The notes: a model not told the origin generated them from the letters alone. A stretch of DNA of 64,000 bases from Argopecten irradians (GCF_041381155.1 NC_091135.1:61478567-61542566), one strand, 5' to 3'; positions 50,001 to 60,439 are shown, counted from the first letter of the stretch. Made by a program: numbers and translations.

Positions 50001-51440
50001 GTGCGGCAGATTTCTGGTACAGAGAGGTTAAATAGGATATTAGTTGTTGTAAAGTGGTGCGGCAGATTTCTGGTACAGAGAGGTTAAATAGGATATTAGT
50101 TGTTGTAAAGTGGTGCGGCAGATTTCTGGTACAGAGAGGTTAAATAGGATATTAGTTGTTGTAAAGTGGTGCGGCAGATTTCTGGTACAGAGAGGTTAAA
50201 TAGGATATTAGTTGTTGTAAAGTGGTGCGGCAGATTTCTGGTACAGAGAGGTTAAATAGGATATTAGTTCTTGTAAAGTGGTGGGCAGATTTCTGGTACA
50301 GAGAGGTTAAATAGGATATTAGTTGTTGTAAAGTGGTGCGGCAGATTTCTGGTACAGAGAGGTTAAATAGGATATTAGTTGTTGTAAAGTGGTGCGGCAG
50401 ATTTCTGGTACAGAGAGGTTAAATAGGATATTAGTTGTTGTAAAGTGGTGCGGCAGATTTCTGGTACAGAGAGGTTAAATAGGATATTAGTTGTTGTAAA
50501 GTGGTGCGGCAGATTTCTGGTACAGAGAGGTTAAATAGGATATTAGTTCTTGTAAAGTGGTGGGGCAGATTTCTGGTACAGAGAGGTTAAATAGGATATT
50601 AGTTGTTGTAAAGTGGTGCGGCAGATTTCTGGTACAGAGAGGTTAAATAGGATATTAGTTGTTGTAAAGTGGTGCGGCAGATTTCTGGTACAGAGAGGTT
50701 AAATAGGATATTAGTTGTTGTAAAGTGGTGCGGCAGATTGCTGGTACAGAGAGGTTAAATAGGATATTAGTTGTTGTAAAGTGGTGCGGCAGATTTCTGG
50801 TACAGAGAGGTTAGATAGGATATTAGTTCTTGTAAAGTGGTGGGGCAGATTTCTGGTACAGAGAGGTTAAATAGGATATTAGTTGTTGTAAAGTGGTGGG
50901 GCAGATTTCTGGTACAGAGAGGTTAAATAGGATATTAGTTGTTGTAAAGTGGTGGGCAGATTTCTGGTACAGAGAGGTTAAATAGGATATTAGTTGTTGT
51001 AAAGTGGTGCGGCAGATTTCTGGTACAGAGAGGTTAAATAGGATATTAGTTGTTGTAAAGTGGTGGGGCAGATTTCTGGTACAGAGAGGTTAAATAGGAT
51101 ATTAGTTGTTGTGAAGTGGTGGGGCAGATTGCTGGTACAGAGAGGTTAAATAGGATATTAGTTGTTGTAAAGTGGTGCGGCAGATTTCTGGTACAGAGAG
51201 GTTAAATAAGATATTAGTTCTTGTAAAGTGGTGGGCAGATTTCTGGTACAGAGAGGTTAAATAGGATATTAGTTGTTGTAAAGTGGTGCGGCAGATTTCT
51301 GGTACAGAAAGGTTAAATAGGATATTAGTTGTTGTAAAGTGGTGCGGCAGATTCCTGGTACAGAGAGGTTCAATGTGGTATTAGTTGTTGTAAAGTGGAG
51401 GGGCAGATTTCTGGTATAGAAAAGTTAAATAGAAATAGTA
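35007..51440. repeat. 56-bp satellite array 2, about 293 copies
   Basis: Same 56-bp unit and orientation as array 1, but with far fewer indels, so it reads as polished sequence. Occasional damaged units (36118-36145, 36983-37000, 38101-38104, 47672-47680). The final unit near 51405-51435 reads GGTATAGAAAAGTTAAATAG, the same GAAAAG variant as the first unit of array 1. After 51440 the sequence is unique. No coding content. Confidence 0.97.
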
Positions 51441-52599
51441 AGTTTTGATTATGGTCTGTTGAATCTTTATGTAAAAAATACAGTTACAGTTCTTTAAATG
51501 ATATTTAAAAAACAGCACCATGATTTCGTCTCACTCGAGTGATAACAATTACGTTTCAACGAAATTGGGTGTTGTCGCCTAAATAAGAGCTAAAAATATA
51601 AACCTTTTCAATTATTTAGATTTACTAAACTATGCTTTTGTTTGAAAATTGATATAAATTATTTAATCACTTTTTATCTAGACACCTCAACCGTCTAAAA
51701 TTATTGTGAAGACACTGGGATATATCTAAATATTTGTGTGTGATTCCTTAGTCCCTGTACCAGTAATGTGATCAATACCGGTAGTGGTATTGCTTATGAG
51801 ATAAAACATGCTATTTTAATATCCTATTCATTTTGTTCTTTGCATATTAAAACGATAAGCAAATATTTCAAGCCAAGAAAAGATAGGTAATGACCTTTTC
51901 AATGTCTTTTTCAATATTATATGACAGTTAAAGTAAACACAATTTCAGTCATGAAAAAAACCCCATAAATTCTAGCATAGGTAGGACAGATTACGCTCAT
52001 TATAATAACAAAACTCCAATTGAATGGAGGAAATGGCAAAACTTAATTACATTAGACGTGAATTGGACATTGTCTGATGATACCTGACATTGGTAGATCT
52101 TCCTTTTCCCCCCTTCTTCCTTCGTTGTTAGCAGTCAATAATTATACTTGCAACATTATTTCATTAGCTGTTACTATTTACACCAGTACTTACATTGATA
52201 TTTCTTATTATATATGATTTACGCACAGTACAAGTATATGAAACTGGTACACTGGTGTCTGTTCCAGATTATTGTCACATTTAATTCAATATATAAGTAT
52301 AATTCTTAAATGAATAATCTCTTGTTAATTATTCCATTTCATTATTGGCAACATATATTCCCCACCTCTCCCCACTTCTTACCCTCCAACCCATCCCTTT
52401 CCTATCTCCTTTTCCCCTCCCACCCATCCCGTTTCTGACTGTTCTTTCCTTTCCTAACTTCTCTCCTGTAAATGTAACATCTTGTCTCCCCCCTGAATAA
52501 AAGTGTGTGTGGAAGGAATGAAAATAAAAACAAAAAGACAAATATTATATGTAATTATAATAAACACATCATGTATAATTTAAATATTCTAGTAAGAAA

Positions 52600-52686
52600 G
52601 TGTGAGGGTGTATGTATGTATCAGGGTATGTGAGTTGTATGTGTGTATGTGTGAGTGTGTGTGTGTTTGTGTGTATAGTGTGATGT
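52600..52686. repeat. imperfect (TG)n microsatellite
   Basis: TG/TA-rich run with GTGTGTGTGT cores interrupted by TATG and AGTG. Ordinary microsatellite. Confidence 0.85.
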
Positions 52687-52992
52687 GTTGGTGTTAATGT
52701 TATATACATGTACAAAATTTGAAAAAAAGAAAATTATAAAAAAAAAACCAATTGTGTTTGGAATTCCGAAAAATATCAGAAGAGTACTAACCAAGTCAAT
52801 GCTTTATGCAAACGAACTAAATAACATTAAAAAATCGTGTCTAAAGATTCACACAAATTTCCTTAAATAATTCGAATGTTTTCTACGAATTTCGTGGAAA
52901 AACACAAAGACCCGTGGTTAGCCATGGTGAATAATAGGATCAATATTTTGTTCACCCGAGAAATTATTTATAGCCATATAATTGAATTAACA

Positions 52993-53155
52993 TTTTCACT
53001 GCAACCCCACTATGTAGCCTTTCCAAATGCAGTTTGCGTTCACCAGTGAGGGAACAGTGACAAATTCAACATGAAACGAGTAGCGCTTCATTAAATTTGC
53101 CGCTGTGTAGTTGGCATTCATAGTCCGTTAACTGCCAATTGGATGCAGTTAAACG
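52993..53155. repeat. dispersed element, copy B
   Basis: TTTTCACTGCAACCCCACTA and ATTCAACATGAAACGAGTAG match the element at 3386-3712 with scattered substitutions and a shorter middle. Also contains GTAGTTGGCATTCAT. Ends just downstream of the WBP1-like stop codon. Confidence 0.4.
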
Positions 53156-53170
53156 CTTAAACAGCTTTAC

Positions 53171-53520
53171 CTAATGCGCCTTGTTGTAAGTAAAACTAAC
53201 CTCTGGATGGGTGTATTCCGGAGGAGCTGCGGCTGAGTAAGTTGGAGGGGCCGCTGGGGATTGTTGGTAGCCCCCTGCCTGTTGGGGAGGATTTGGATAG
53301 CCCCCACCTTGCTGGGGAGGCTGTGGGTAGCCCTGTTGTGGGGGATAGGCTTGTGGATATGCCACCGGAACATTTGTTGTCGTTGTTGTGGCCACGACCG
53401 TCCTACTTCCATACTCGGGCTGTCCAAAGCGAATGTAGTTCTGACGAGCCCGTCGACGGCGTAAGCAGATGACACAGCTTACAACAAAAAAGAAAATGAT
53501 GACCCAGATTGACCAGAACC
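53171..53520 (-). CDS. WBP1-like gene, exon 4 (TM and PPxY tail)
   Basis: Starts after TTTCAG at 53521-53522 and encodes the transmembrane helix, RRRR stop-transfer and the Pro-rich tail with two PPxY motifs, to TAG at 53171-53173. An internal donor at 53200 leaves open a further exon downstream. The antisense frames over the Pro-rich part are shadows. Confidence 0.88.
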
Positions 53521-56500
53521 CTGAAACAATAATAATGTAGAACTAGTGTTAATTTGTTGTCGGTGTAGGGATATATTAGGGGAGGTTTTCTTTCGTATCG
53601 AGGAGCAATGACATCAGAAAACGTATGTAGTATCTATTCCTGATGTTGTAGTGCTTGTAAATGACTTATGTTCTTTAGGGAGATATGTCTCCTCGTAAAA
53701 TTATTTATGGATATCGTACATTTCCTGCAGTTTACTTTACACTGCCAAAGACACAAAGCCAGCTGTCCATCCGAAAGACGCTCAACTACATACCAAATAT
53801 AAGGCAGTGGCAGGGTCACAATAGAAAGCTGTTCAGAAATCACATATCAGAAAAAAGAAGAGATATTGTTTTAGGTTTAAATGGGATTTTTGCAATATTT
53901 GTGGTTATCACTTTTCTTATTACCAAACCATTTTTCCGAATTTTTTTTTTATTTTAGAATTATCCCTTTCCTAGTAGATTCTAGATTTGCCCCATGCTTT
54001 TAATCCGGCTTTTGGAATTACTGGAAATACATGTACTAAAGAAGTATCTGGTGGTCAGCAGTGAACAGTGTGGTAGCATTATAAAATCCACTCTACCACA
54101 GCATAGCATTCATAAACATTCGACACACTCACGTGTTCATCACAGAAATAGACCAAAGAGGCGTTTCCTGTTTTGCATTAAAATGATGACAACGTCTAGG
54201 TGAGCAGGGTCTCTTAATGAAAGACCTACTTTTAACGTGAAAACTTATCCATCCTATAACAAGATTTTATTGATTGTTGCAGAAAATATTTGACACTCTT
54301 ATGATACTTGAAATAGCATATCCCACGGACTGACTTTATGACGAAAGGGTTTATCTAGTTTTCGTTCAGTGACATGGGAACGTGTTTATCCTAGTAAAAT
54401 GAAATCTTACCATTTTGAGTCAAAAAGAAATGCAGAATCTACTTACACCAGTACTGGTAGACAAATGTGTGATAGCAACAGGTACCAGAACCGGAATAAC
54501 AGCAGTATGCATCGTCTGTAAGGAAACAAAGCAATCATGTGACAAGTGACGTACACAGTTTTCAGGATTAAGTTTGCATGCACAATTTTGGTTGACATTT
54601 AGTAATGTCACATAGGAGATGATGTATATGAGGGCTAAGTCGGCCGGCAATGGTTTCCCCATGTTTTTGTCAAAAACATGTTATTAACAAAGAAGCGGGA
54701 GAACTCATTTTCCATTCTTGAGCTATGTTTTCATTTTTCTGGTTTTTTGCATCGAAGCATTCATATAATTTTTTTGTAAAATATAGCATCAAAGACTAAA
54801 ACACAAATTGTAATCAATAGATAACTTTATTAGTAGAAATAGGAGTTTACCAGCGGTGGTACATGTTTTACCGAAATTATGCTAGTTGGCGCTGTTTTAT
54901 ATGGTATTTGTCGATTTTCATTAGTCTATCACAATGTAATTTATAGAATCTCAATCGGCTGTGGGCCATCGGGCATGCACCTTCTTTTTTAAATTAATCT
55001 CAAATCTGAATACTGACGTAATACTAACCTCCATAACACCACGTGCTAATCGACGGGTAGTCGTCATTTTGACAAAAAGCGTCTCCCTAAAACAGACATC
55101 GACTTCACTAGATCCTTTACAAAATGTTTCTTTTATTCTCGTTAGTTCATTTTCAAATGTTACATATCCATTGGCTTAAGTTTGTGGTGCGCTTTTGTAA
55201 GGTTTGAAAAATAACTAACTCGAAAGAGAAAGAAACAACATGATTATAAAAAACCCACTATTTGTGAAACTTAAGTATCCCTCTACTTTTTTCATTCACG
55301 TGTAAACAATATTTAATCTTAAAAGTGGCTGTGTCGCAGCGATGCGCGCATATATATCAGGCCAGGCAGACACATCGCACAAAAATGTCTTCGTCATCAT
55401 TTGTTGCATAATCACTGAAATAATCTAAAACTTGTACAATTTTGTTCAGATCCCATGTATCTTTTTTCTGATATTGTGTCTTAGAAAAAAATAACTCGTT
55501 ATTGTGAAGATAAAATAGTTGTGGATCTTGATATTTATATTAAGTTTGTAATTTACTGATAGGCAAAGCCAATCAGACGTCAAGTTACAATCTGTGGTGT
55601 AACACATGATGGAACGATACATATATTGTTCAATGCATCTTACATGAGTGGCTATGTAATATGTAACTTATTAAACGAGTTCAATAATTTTATATGACGC
55701 ATCCCTTTTGGCTGTGGCATATTAAACTATTTTCGAGTTTATTACATTCCACATTACATAGCCACGAGCGTAAGATTCTATTTATCACATACATGCAACA
55801 AGTAATGGCTGGCTGGACGGGCCAGATACTTGGCATAGACATGGTTAATATCTACAATGTATTTACAGGGTTTATTTTGATGCGATACTTCGGAAGGACG
55901 AGATAGCACTTAGAACGCCCTCTCCTGTTTGCTTTAGGAGGCTGTGGTATATTATCTCACTGAAACATGCCGTCAAAGACACAGTGGGAACAACCCATTC
56001 CATACTGACAATGGACAAACCAGTCGTCCCACTCTCTTTTTAAATACCGGTACTTTGTATTTTTATTATGTTTATTTCCTCCAAAAATACGAAGATTAAA
56101 AAAGGAATAAATAACATAAACAATAAAATAATAACATGCATGCCAAAAATATCGTACAAATACAAATGTAGTACATAAAAATGTAAAAAGAGTTATATGT
56201 GTATTTATGATTTAAAGATATTTATAAAAAAAAACAATGAAACAGACAACACAATTCAATAGGATGTTATATATGTTGTATCAATTTGATGTATCAATAT
56301 AAATCGTACTCAAACAGACCACAAATTAAAATATTCAATAACTCCTTTCTTCTGGGAGGCTTTATAAAAGCATGCATGTTGATGTCCTTTTCAACAATCA
56401 CTATTTAAATAAAATATGCATTTTTACCCAAATATCATGGAGTGGACAATAGTCTTTTATCATGAGCAGAGTTTCAATAATTTTTTTCTTTACTTTAGTT

Positions 56501-59500
56501 TTCAAGTATTTTCTTGGTATTTAGTGTGCCTCCTTTATCTCTGTGTTACAATTTACAACCACCATGTTTATCCATTTGATCATCTGGACTTAAAGAAAAA
56601 TAGACTGAATCACCTGTCTCCTATAATGAGCCACTTTAAGGTTTATTTATTATTTACTTATCTATGTTTATTGATAACTAAGCTGGAGTAAAGGTGGTTA
56701 GTTCGAGACAGCATGATTTGGTATAGAAGAAAAGTACCGCATGGAAATGTTATTAGTTTGTCTCGAATTCCTTGATTCGGTAGCCTTTATGTAAACGCGA
56801 ACCTATATCACAAAAAAATAATAGCCAATGTCATGCTCTCTCGAGTATGACTTTTATCGAATTTCAATTAGATTGGTCCAAAATATACACGTATCCGTGG
56901 TACAGCCAAAAGCCTACTTTTTTACATGACAATGATCACTGTGGTGTACCCGATCTGGAGTGGACACTTCAAGATGGCGGCCGGTTCAGAACGAAAAAGG
57001 TAGGTGTCGGTTAAAAAGTGAGGTTTCTGCAGAAATAAGGAGCCGATTTTTCCAAAGCATGGCTAGATTTTCAGAGAATTTGACAAGGAACACGCACATC
57101 CATTCCTCTGGATCCATAATTACGTTTTATGGTTGTATCACTGCTCAGAATAGGCGTGAGTTGCGATTTAAAAATCGAAGCGTAACAATCATTGTTCGGA
57201 CGTTTTGATATTTATATACCGAATGTTTCATCACGTATATCACAAAATGGCGTTTTTACTTAATTCTGCCAAAGCACAACTCATTTGGTCAACTGATTAA
57301 TTAGTTATCGATGTTTAAACAATTTCGCATTGACATGGAGTGGACCCTGAAAATTTACGATCTTTTAATCACGGAGTGGACTCGAAATTTTAGGTATGGA
57401 GTATACTTTTTGGATACGGAGTGGACAATTGTAAATGATAATAATTACATCCATTCATGTGTACGGTATGATATTCATATGAGTTGCATTAAATTACTTT
57501 CGTTTTAACAATTATTGTATAATTAATAATTGATGTTTGTAGGGACCATGAGTTCGATGCATTAGAAAGGGCAAGATATGCGAGGTAACGAAGAAAAGGA
57601 AACGTGAGCAAGCCAGACGAACCTTCCCGAAAGCCGCTTTTTAGTTAGGGAATCTCACCGAGCGCACGACACCAAAATCCTTTCACATGTTAGACGTGGA
57701 CTCAATCTTAAAGACTGTGACTGAGTGTATTTAGGTCCAAATCGCAAAGACAGCGATACTTTTTTGTGTGAAAAACAATAATCAGTGTTGATCGATGCTA
57801 TGAAAGAATAAAACAATTTCACTAGTAAAACAATTTGGTTTCTTCATGTATGATTATGATTTTTGCACAACAGCACCTAACCAAAAAAACTTATCATAGA
57901 ACTTACTCTTCTTGAGTCATTAAAAACTCTGGAAAATATTTCGTAAAACTATGAAGTAATAAAATATTTCAAAGCCAAGCTAAAGTATATCATTATGATT
58001 CTCACAATTAATTGTGATGACATTATGAACAATGATTATAATACAAAATGATACAATGTGAGAATAAACACCAAAAGTCGGCGAGAGCTCCACTGTAAAA
58101 AACTAAATTAATTTCTGACTCCTGGTTACGTAAATTCTGAAAATCAAATAAAAACAAAAAGAAATGTAAAGGACTAGCTATATTTCAATAATAAAAACAC
58201 CTGTTCTGCAAATGTTCCAACCAAATACATGTATGTAGATATAAATCATGGGTTAGGATGTTCTTACGCAATGTGTCTTCAAAGTCCATGGGCCCACCTG
58301 TACTGCTTGTCGCAGTGTCGACATGGATATTTCACAAAGTGATGGACACGCCTATGCTATCGGCCCTAGTAAAATATTTCTCACAGTTCGGACACTTTAA
58401 TGCTTCCTGTCACTGGCTTTCCATGTGCCTCTTGAGATTATAATTGCCCAGTCCACTCCGTATCCAAATGTGTCCACTCCGTATCCAAAAAGTATACTCC
58501 GTACCCAAAATTTCGAGTCCACTCCGTGATTAAAAGATCGTAAATTTTCAGGGTCCACTCCATGTCAATGCGAAATTGTTTAAACATCGATAACTAATTA
58601 ATCAGTTGACCAAATGAGTTGTGCTTTGGCAGAATTAAGTAAAAACGCCATTTTGTGATATACGTGATGAAACATTCGGTATATAAATATCAAAACGTCC
58701 GAAAATCGCGCGTTTACAATGAATGTTACGCTTCGATTTTTAAATCGCAACTAACGCCTATTCTGAGCAGTGATACAACCATAAAACGTAATTATGGATC
58801 CAGAGGAATGGATGTGCGTGTTCCTTGTCAAATTCTCTGAAAATCTAGCCATGCTTTGGAAAAATCGGCTCCTTATTTCTGCAAAAACCTCACTTTGTAA
58901 CCGACACCTACCTTTCTCGTTCTGAACCGGTCGCCATCTTGAAGTGTCCACTAGAGATCGGGTACACCACAGAGATGATGATGATTGTGATGAGGAGGAG
59001 GGGGGGGGGGGGGGGGGTAAGGAGGATCATACTGTATGGGCGATCCGTGGATATGTATAGCTTCATCATCTTTTTAATGTTTTGAAGTGATCATATACTT
59101 GTTTTAAATCTGCTTATGATTGCTAACTTCACAATAGCTTTATATATTCCCCATCTGCCCATCCTTCTGAGTTCTGTGAACAACTTATTTAACAAGTAAT
59201 TGAGGCAGTTTGATGTTCATTTCTATATATGTTTTGACGGATTACCTAGCAGATATGGACTGTACGGTGTATCAGTAACCATTCAGGAAGGTGTCCATTA
59301 ATTCACAGGCGTCTGCTTCATGTTAGATAAAAAAAATATAATAACCTACCCCTACTAGGTTATAGTAGGTAACGTGTTAGGACATTGTATTTTTCCAAAA
59401 CCAGTCGCAGACCCATGTGATTAATTATAATACCAGTCCACGTTATATGTTTTCAACAAAACATGCCATTGATGATTTTGTGATGGAGTTTAGGTATGGT

Positions 59501-59709
59501 CGATGAAGTGAACTCATTGTGACATTAATTGCAATCAACGTGAATTACAACGCGGAGGTAAATTTATATACATCATGTAAACATTGTAATTACTACCTCC
59601 CCTGAGTTTGATACCGACCCTGTTAGAGGCTATCAACACGTACCTTGACCCGGTACCCCAGGGATAAGAGTCCAGAAACGATCAGCAGTAAAGAATCGCA
59701 CCACCCCAT
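53171..59709 (-). CDS. WBP1/VOPP1/Shisa-like single-pass membrane protein (4 exons)
   Basis: Exons 59709-59644, 55086-55029, 54515-54447 and 53520-53171 join in perfect phase (0, 1, 1) to give 180 residues. Residues 1-20: signal peptide (MGWCDSLLLIVSGLLS start). Residues 23-65: ectodomain with exactly six cysteines (27, 39, 46, 47, 54, 55), two as CC pairs, the signature of the six-cysteine single-transmembrane group that includes Shisa, WBP1, VOPP1 and CYYR1. A WWFW motif (64-67) opens the transmembrane helix (about 66-84), as in WBP1 proteins. RRRRAR (85-90) anchors it on the cytosolic side. Residues 116-171 are Pro/Gln/Gly/Tyr-rich with PPTY (156-159) and PPEY (164-167), which bind WW domains such as those of NEDD4-family ubiquitin ligases. 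Probable role: adaptor in endosome or Golgi trafficking (inferred from family). WBP1-like is favoured over Shisa because of WWFW. Alternative 3' end: a good donor (GAG then GTTAGT) at 53201/53200 could replace the last nine residues. Confidence 0.85.
54447..54515 (-). CDS. WBP1-like gene, exon 3 (CC...CC motif)
   Basis: 69 nt between TTCCTTACAG and a perfect GTAAGT donor. Encodes DAYCCYSGSGTCCY and QYW; supplies the two CC pairs of the ectodomain and the first residue of the WWFW motif. Confidence 0.88.
55029..55086 (-). CDS. WBP1-like gene, exon 2 (Cys1-Cys2)
   Basis: 58 nt between TTTTAG and GAG/GTTAGT, entering in phase 0 and leaving in phase 1, exactly bridging exons 1 and 3. Encodes GDAFCQ to STWCYG with the first two conserved cysteines. 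Too short for standard ORF detection; found by demanding phase and cysteines. Confidence 0.8.
55087..56938. other. intron 1 of the WBP1-like gene, 3' part
   Basis: AT-rich intronic sequence. No nested exon supported; the reading frames at 55694-55906 and 56416-56691 (plus) have no domain or good splice context. A single GGAGTGGAC motif at about 56437-56445 matches the subterminal repeats of the element that follows. Confidence 0.45.
56939..57427 (+). repeat. left arm of the inverted-repeat element
   Basis: Contains AAGATGGCGGCC (a YY1-type consensus overlapping a start codon) near its outer end and three GGAGTGGAC motifs near its inner end. The mirrored right arm reads AAGATGGCGACC at that site. 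The left arm lacks about 12 bp (an ACGCGCGATT-type segment) present in the right arm. Confidence 0.88.
56974..57584 (+). other. possible spliced 5' coding exons inside the element
   Basis: ATG at 56974 opens 26 nt (MAAGSERK) to a donor GTAGGT. A phase-matched acceptor (TTTGTAG) at 57542 opens 42 nt encoding DHEFDALERARYA, ending at a second donor (GAG then GTAACG), phase 2. Kozak-like start, two donors and one acceptor agree, but the first exon lies in the arm and no third exon was found. May be the 5' end of the element's own lost transposase gene or of a captured host gene. Confidence 0.28.
58246..58448 (-). pseudogene. broken C2H2 zinc-finger terminal exon (BTB-ZF/lola-like)
   Basis: On the minus strand the sequence reads as finger remnants: LKRHMESQ and then a stop where the last ligand should be, CPNCEKYFTRADSI followed by a frameshift, and CRHCDKQYRWAHGL with in-frame stops, then RHIA, stop, EH, ending at TGA. 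Cys and His spacing (C-x2-C-x12-H-x4-H) and the CPNC.K.Y / LKRH style match the paired terminal fingers of BTB zinc-finger proteins such as Drosophila lola. At least three nonsense changes and one frameshift make it dead. It is cut at its 5' side by the inner edge of the right arm, as expected for a captured gene piece. Confidence 0.7.
58471..58972 (-). repeat. right arm of the inverted-repeat element
   Basis: Inverse of the left arm. One further subterminal repeat (GTCCACTCCGTATCC) lies just inside the arm at 58451-58465, directly against the zinc-finger fragment. The shared reading frame that begins MDTSRWRP in both arms is only a by-product of arm identity. Confidence 0.88.
59000..59017. 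repeat. poly-G homopolymer, 18 bp
   Basis: G run after GAGGAGGA, just outside the inverted-repeat element and within intron 1 of the WBP1-like gene. Confidence 0.95.
59644..59709 (-). CDS. WBP1-like gene, exon 1 (signal peptide)
   Basis: 66 nt, 22 codons, from ATG in an acceptable context (GGACCATGG) to a strong donor (AAG then GTACGT), phase 0. Hydrophobic core residues 7-17. Not the only possible first exon, but its phase matches exon 2. Confidence 0.75.
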
Positions 59710-59962
59710 GGTCCTATTGTTTTAATTCGATTCAGATTCCGACGTACCGACTGTTTATAGTATGAGTTGGGGGTACTTCCTGTTTGTCCGCCTGACTGTC
59801 ATATGACCATGCAGAGTCAGTCACGTTACCTCTCTCATACAGCTTATCGTTTGTATGTACACTCACGTGATAATATTGTATTACATCGTGAACTGAAATC
59901 TATGCTTTTGTATGAATTTCAAATGGTTTTTAACCCATTTTACTATTTTTACCATAGGTATT

Positions 59963-60040
59963 TAGCACGCTGGTAAGTCAAAGACCAACTATAGAATAAT
60001 ATATAGTCTATTATGGGTCTTTGACTTATCAGCGTGCTGA
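59963..60040. repeat. hairpin with ~24-bp arms
   Basis: TAGCACGCTGGTAAGTCAAA-type left arm (59963-59986) pairs with 60016-60039 with one mismatch. The 29-nt AT-rich centre (TATAGAATAATATATAGTC) also partly pairs. Followed by GCCGAAGGCCGAGACGG, a CG-rich motif reminiscent of the hairpin centre at 11.49 kb. Lies about 250 bp upstream of the WBP1-like start codon. Confidence 0.8.
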
Positions 60041-60071
60041 TGCCGAAGGCCGAGACGGAGGGAGAGCATGA

Positions 60072-60094
60072 GGGGGGGGGGGGGGGGGGGGGGG
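60072..60094. repeat. poly-G homopolymer, 23 bp
   Basis: G run preceded by GGGAGAGCATGA and followed by TTAGCCCC. Confidence 0.95.
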
Positions 60095-60417
60095 TTAGCC
60101 CCTTCTCGTATAGGGGATATGACGGTCTCCCTCAGGAAAAATTGATATTCTAAATGCATGAAGGTAGTATTTGGGCACGTTTTATTGTATAAAAAACCTA
60201 TTTCCTGGCAATAGCAAGAATTATAGTTTAATTAGTCAAACAATACATGCTAAGTTTGTTCAATCTAACAGTGTTTTAAATTTAATAATGTTTTAAAAAT
60301 CGTTGCAATATTGTAACTCAAATCCTTTTTCAGCTTCATAACGCTCCTTCTATTATGTACGATGAGTATTGTCAGCCAAAGTTTTGTTGTAAATATTTTG
60401 TATCTTAAGTACATTGT

Positions 60418-60439
60418 CGCCCCCTCTAAATCCGCGCCT
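60418..60439. mobile_element. possible hAT-like element end
   Basis: The sequence ends ATCCGCGCCTG; its reverse complement begins CAGGCGCGGATTTAG and continues into AGGGGGC, a form common at hAT element termini. No opposite terminus or target duplication found, so this is only a fragment call. Confidence 0.2.

Larger units (their letters stand above)
51441..53165. other. non-coding, downstream of the WBP1-like gene
   Basis: AT-rich sequence between the satellite and the minus-strand gene. It contains a CT-rich stretch (52340-52500), a TG-rich microsatellite (about 52600-52686) and a dispersed-repeat copy (52993-53155). Minor reading frames at 52329-52541 and 52685-52870 look compositional. 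If the WBP1-like gene ends at 53171 its 3' UTR should lie here; no clear minus-strand AATAAA close to the stop was found. Confidence 0.4.
56939..58972. mobile_element. 2.0-kb inverted-repeat (foldback-type) element in intron 1
   Basis: Arms 56939-57427 and about 58471-58972 are reverse complements over roughly 490 bp with only scattered differences; both outer ends start CTGTGGTGTACCCGATCT. The inner ends carry repeated GGAGTGGAC (57347, 57373 and 57418 on the left; complements near 58451-58560 on the right), like subterminal transposase-binding motifs. The ~1.04-kb centre has a broken zinc-finger exon on the minus strand and a possible spliced start exon on the plus strand. No exact target-site duplication: flanks AATGATCA and AGATGATG share only ATGAT. 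No transposase recognised, so it is probably non-autonomous; superfamily unknown. Confidence 0.8.

Noticed and set aside
12015..51440. CRISPR-like array
   Set aside because: Units are contiguous with no unique spacers, and the context is eukaryotic.
53167..53475. Overlapping reading frames on both strands across the Pro-rich exon
   Set aside because: Only the frame continuing from the transmembrane helix fits the splice phases; the others are shadows of its GC-rich repeats.
54420..54662. 80-residue minus-strand frame beginning upstream of exon 3
   Set aside because: It reads through the acceptor at 54516 in a frame different from the Cys-rich exon and ignores the perfect GTAAGT donor.
56960..57208. 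82-residue frame (MDTSRWRP start) shared by both arms at 56960 and 58951
   Set aside because: Identity follows from the inverted arms. The frame ignores the better ATGGCGG start and its donor, and shows no known domain.
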